A stretch of 5,573 nucleotides of DNA from Methanosaeta sp. NSP1 (GTDB lineage: Archaea > Halobacteriota > Methanosarcinia > Methanotrichales > Methanotrichaceae): positions 1 to 5,573 of the forward strand of contig NOLC01000027.1 in the NCBI GenBank assembly GCA_002256595.1, read 5' to 3'. The stretch's first letter is position 1; each line of letters starts with the position of its first letter. Of the stretch, positions 3,770-5,573 are shown one piece after another. The position numbers and the translations under genes were made by a program. The notes beneath the pieces were generated by a model. It searched no databases. It was not told where the DNA came from and was given only the letters and a program-made list of their open reading frames with translations.

Positions 3770-5573
3770 ATGACTGAAGGTGAACCCATCAGGCTGAAGG
3801 TTTCCGAGGCCAATCAAGGCGATGTCGGAAAGGGCATAGTGAGGATTGGAGAGGATTTCCTGGCCAGCATCGACGCCCGTCCCCTTGACGTGGTGGAGCT
3901 GGTGGGATCCCGACCCACGGCTGCCCTGGCTGTGAGCGCCTATTCCCAGGATCAGGGTCTGGATATGATCCGTATGGATGGATTGATCCGATCCAATGCC
4001 GGAACCAGCATAGGACAGTATGTGGAGGTGAAAAAGGCTTCCTGGAGCGAGGCCAAGCACGTCACCCTCGCCCCGGTGACCCAGGGCATGCAGATCTTCG
4101 CCCCGGGAGATGTCCTGACCAGGGTATTCAATGGCAGGCCGCTGATAAAGGGGGATGTCATCTCCACCACCAGCGTGCGCAAGCCGCCTTCTGACTCCAT
4201 CGGGGGCCGGGAGACCATGTTCGAGGAGCTATTCCGCGGCTTTTTGGGTGCCCAGGCATTTGGTCTGGGTGAGATCAAGCTGCGGGTGATCTCCACCAGT
4301 CCGGCGGGAATAGTCAAGATCACTGAAGGAACGGACATTGAGCTTCTGCCCCAGGCGGTGGAGAGCCCGGAGCGTTCTGTGCCCTCGGTGGTCTACGAGG
4401 ATATAGGCGGGCTCAAGCCGGTGATAACCAAGGTCAGAGAGATGATTGAGCTGCCACTCAAGCACCCCGAGCTCTTCGACCGGCTGGGGATCGACCCGCC
4501 CAAAGGGGTCCTTCTCCACGGCCCCCCCGGCACTGGAAAGACCATGCTGGCCAAGGCCGTGGCCAATGAGAGCGATGCCTACTTTATCAGCATCAACGGC
4601 CCGGAGATCATGTCCAAATATTATGGCGAGAGCGAGAAGGCCCTGCGCGATCTCTTCGAGGAGGCGCAGAAGAACGCTCCGGCCATCATATTCTTAGACG
4701 AGCTGGACTCCATCGCCCCCAAGCGGGGAGAGGTCACGGGAGAGGTGGAGAGACGGGTGGTGGCTCAGCTTCTCTCCCTTATGGACGGCCTTAAAGAGAG
4801 AAAAAATGTGATAGTGATCGGCTCCACCAACCGGCCTGAGGCTCTGGACATGGCTTTGCGCCGGCCGGGCAGGTTCGACCGGGAGATTGAGCTCGGCGTT
4901 CCGGACCATGAAGGGCGCATGGAGATCTTCCAGATCCACAGCCGGGGCATGCCTCTGGCCGAGGATGTGGTCCTGGAGGACTATGCCGGCCGGACCTACG
5001 GCTTTGTGGGGGCGGATATCTCCGCCGTCAGCCGGGAGGCGGCCATGAACGCTCTGCGGCGCATACTGCCCCAGATCGACCTGGATGAGCCCACCATACC
5101 CAAGGAGATCCTGGACCGGCTGGTGGTGCAGAAGGACGACTTCGAGGCGGCTTTGCGAGAGGTCTCTCCATCCGCCATGCGCGAGATTTTAGTCGAGGTT
5201 CCCAATGTGAGCTGGCAGGACATCGGCGGCCTGGAAGATGTTAAGCAGCTTTTGGTGGAGGCGGTGGAGTGGCCGCTGCGCTACGCTGAAAGCTTCCGGC
5301 GTCTGGGCATAGATGCCCCCAAAGGGATTCTCCTCTACGGGCCGCCGGGAACGGGGAAGACCATGCTGGCCAAGGCCGTGGCCAATGAGAGCGAGTCCAA
5401 TTTCATCACCGTCAAGGGCTCCGCCCTTCTCTCCAAATGGTATGGCGAGAGCGAGAAGAGGGTGGAAGAGATCTTCAGGAAAGCCAGGCAGGTGTCGCCT
5501 TCCATCATCTTCCTGGACGAGCTGGATGCTCTGGTGCCTGTGCGGGGCGGCGGAGCGGGAGAGCCGCATGTCA
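3770..5573 (+). CDS. cdc48: Cdc48/VCP-type AAA+ ATPase (3' end outside window)
   Basis: The visible 601 residues form an archaeal Cdc48 (VAT, p97 relative), an ATP-driven hexamer that unfolds proteins, often feeding the proteasome. The N-terminal part is the Cdc48 double-psi barrel (about 8-90) plus the second N subdomain (about 100-190). D1 has Walker A GPPGTGKT (251-258), pore loop KYYGES, Walker B IIFLDELD (306-313), sensor Asn N354 and the Arg-finger stretch RRPGRFD (364-370). D2 has Walker A at 524-531, pore loop KWYGES and Walker B IIFLDELD (579-586); both ATPase sites look intact. LDELD replaces the more usual IDEID in both. The family is normally about 730-760 residues, so roughly 130-160 are missing only because the window ends. 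AGGAG (3761-3765) lies 4 bases before the ATG. Methanogens often carry several paralogues. Confidence 0.96.
   Translation, partial: MTEGEPIRLKVSEANQGDVGKGIVRIGEDFLASIDARPLDVVELVGSRPTAALAVSAYSQDQGLDMIRMDGLIRSNAGTSIGQYVEVKKASWSEAKHVTLAPVTQGMQIFAPGDVLTRVFNGRPLIKGDVISTTSVRKPPSDSIGGRETMFEELFRGFLGAQAFGLGEIKLRVISTSPAGIVKITEGTDIELLPQAVESPERSVPSVVYEDIGGLKPVITKVREMIELPLKHPELFDRLGIDPPKGVLLHGPPGTGKTMLAKAVANESDAYFISINGPEIMSKYYGESEKALRDLFEEAQKNAPAIIFLDELDSIAPKRGEVTGEVERRVVAQLLSLMDGLKERKNVIVIGSTNRPEALDMALRRPGRFDREIELGVPDHEGRMEIFQIHSRGMPLAEDVVLEDYAGRTYGFVGADISAVSREAAMNALRRILPQIDLDEPTIPKEILDRLVVQKDDFEAALREVSPSAMREILVEVPNVSWQDIGGLEDVKQLLVEAVEWPLRYAESFRRLGIDAPKGILLYGPPGTGKTMLAKAVANESESNFITVKGSALLSKWYGESEKRVEEIFRKARQVSPSIIFLDELDALVPVRGGGAGEPHV
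4538..4575 (+). repeat. copy 1 of a 38-base direct repeat in cdc48 (D1 Walker A)
   Basis: These 38 bases are identical to 5357-5394, exactly 819 bases (273 codons) downstream. They encode the end of Walker A and the following helix ([12 protein letters not shown]). A second identical block of 18 bases (4622-4639 and 5441-5458) keeps the same offset and covers the pore-loop YGESEK. Confidence 0.85.
5357..5394 (+). repeat. copy 2 of the 38-base direct repeat in cdc48 (D2 Walker A)
   Basis: This is the D2 counterpart of 4538-4575, identical in all third codon positions as well. Identity at silent sites exceeds what protein conservation alone requires and suggests homogenisation between the two ATPase domains. 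Confidence 0.85.

Noticed and set aside
3514..4519. Series of minus-strand open frames opposite cdc48 and its leader
   Set aside because: They overlap one another and the strongly supported Cdc48 frame, and their translations show shadow-type composition.
4694..5569. Minus-strand open frames opposite the Cdc48 ATPase domains
   Set aside because: Walker A, Walker B and Arg-finger motifs establish the plus-strand frame; G+C-rich coding DNA readily leaves open antisense frames.

Overview
The window reads as a methanogenic euryarchaeon of the Methanosarcinales, most likely a Methanothrix (Methanosaeta) relative. The reasons are an MC1-type chromosomal protein, a three-gene cluster coding an Era-like GTPase, a DUF2073 protein and a DUF2072 zinc-ribbon protein (all archaeal families), an archaeal Cdc48, and archaeal signals (BRE/TATA-like boxes, GGTGATC-type Shine-Dalgarno sites, stem plus U-tract terminators). 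The genus is inferred from protein resemblance and moderate G+C; no rRNA gene is present.

Layout. Bases 1-457 (+) hold the 3' end of a Thr/Asn/Gly-rich protein, followed after about 12 bases by a 49-50 residue conserved-looking protein. Its stop lies 7 bases from the stop of the convergent arv operon. Bases 465-1929 (-) are a tight operon: arvA (GTPase, first), arvB (DUF2073), arvC (zinc ribbon), with overlapping stop/start codons. This set was studied in Haloferax as oapABC, and the GTPase was later linked to extracellular vesicle formation (ArvABC). Bases 1930-2223 are a non-coding region with the terminator of the next gene, two candidate promoters, an 18-base palindrome and a 10-base tandem repeat. 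Bases 2224-2589 (-) encode an MC1 architectural DNA-binding protein with a long basic tail. Bases 2717-3271 (-) are an unrecognised gene that seems to carry two compensating frameshifts, yet keeps a promoter and a terminator. Bases 3327-3629 (-) encode a small secreted protein with five N-glycosylation sequons packed into 21 residues. From 3770 (+) to the window end runs a Cdc48/VCP-type double AAA+ ATPase, cut off inside its second ATPase domain; its leader has a strong hairpin and a ten-codon mini-ORF that overlaps the start codon.

The genes do not form one pathway. The best candidate for a coherent system is ArvABC, a small-GTPase membrane-remodelling module, next to a chromatin protein gene. 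The secreted sequon-rich protein, the frameshifted gene and the regulatory leaders are the least explained parts.
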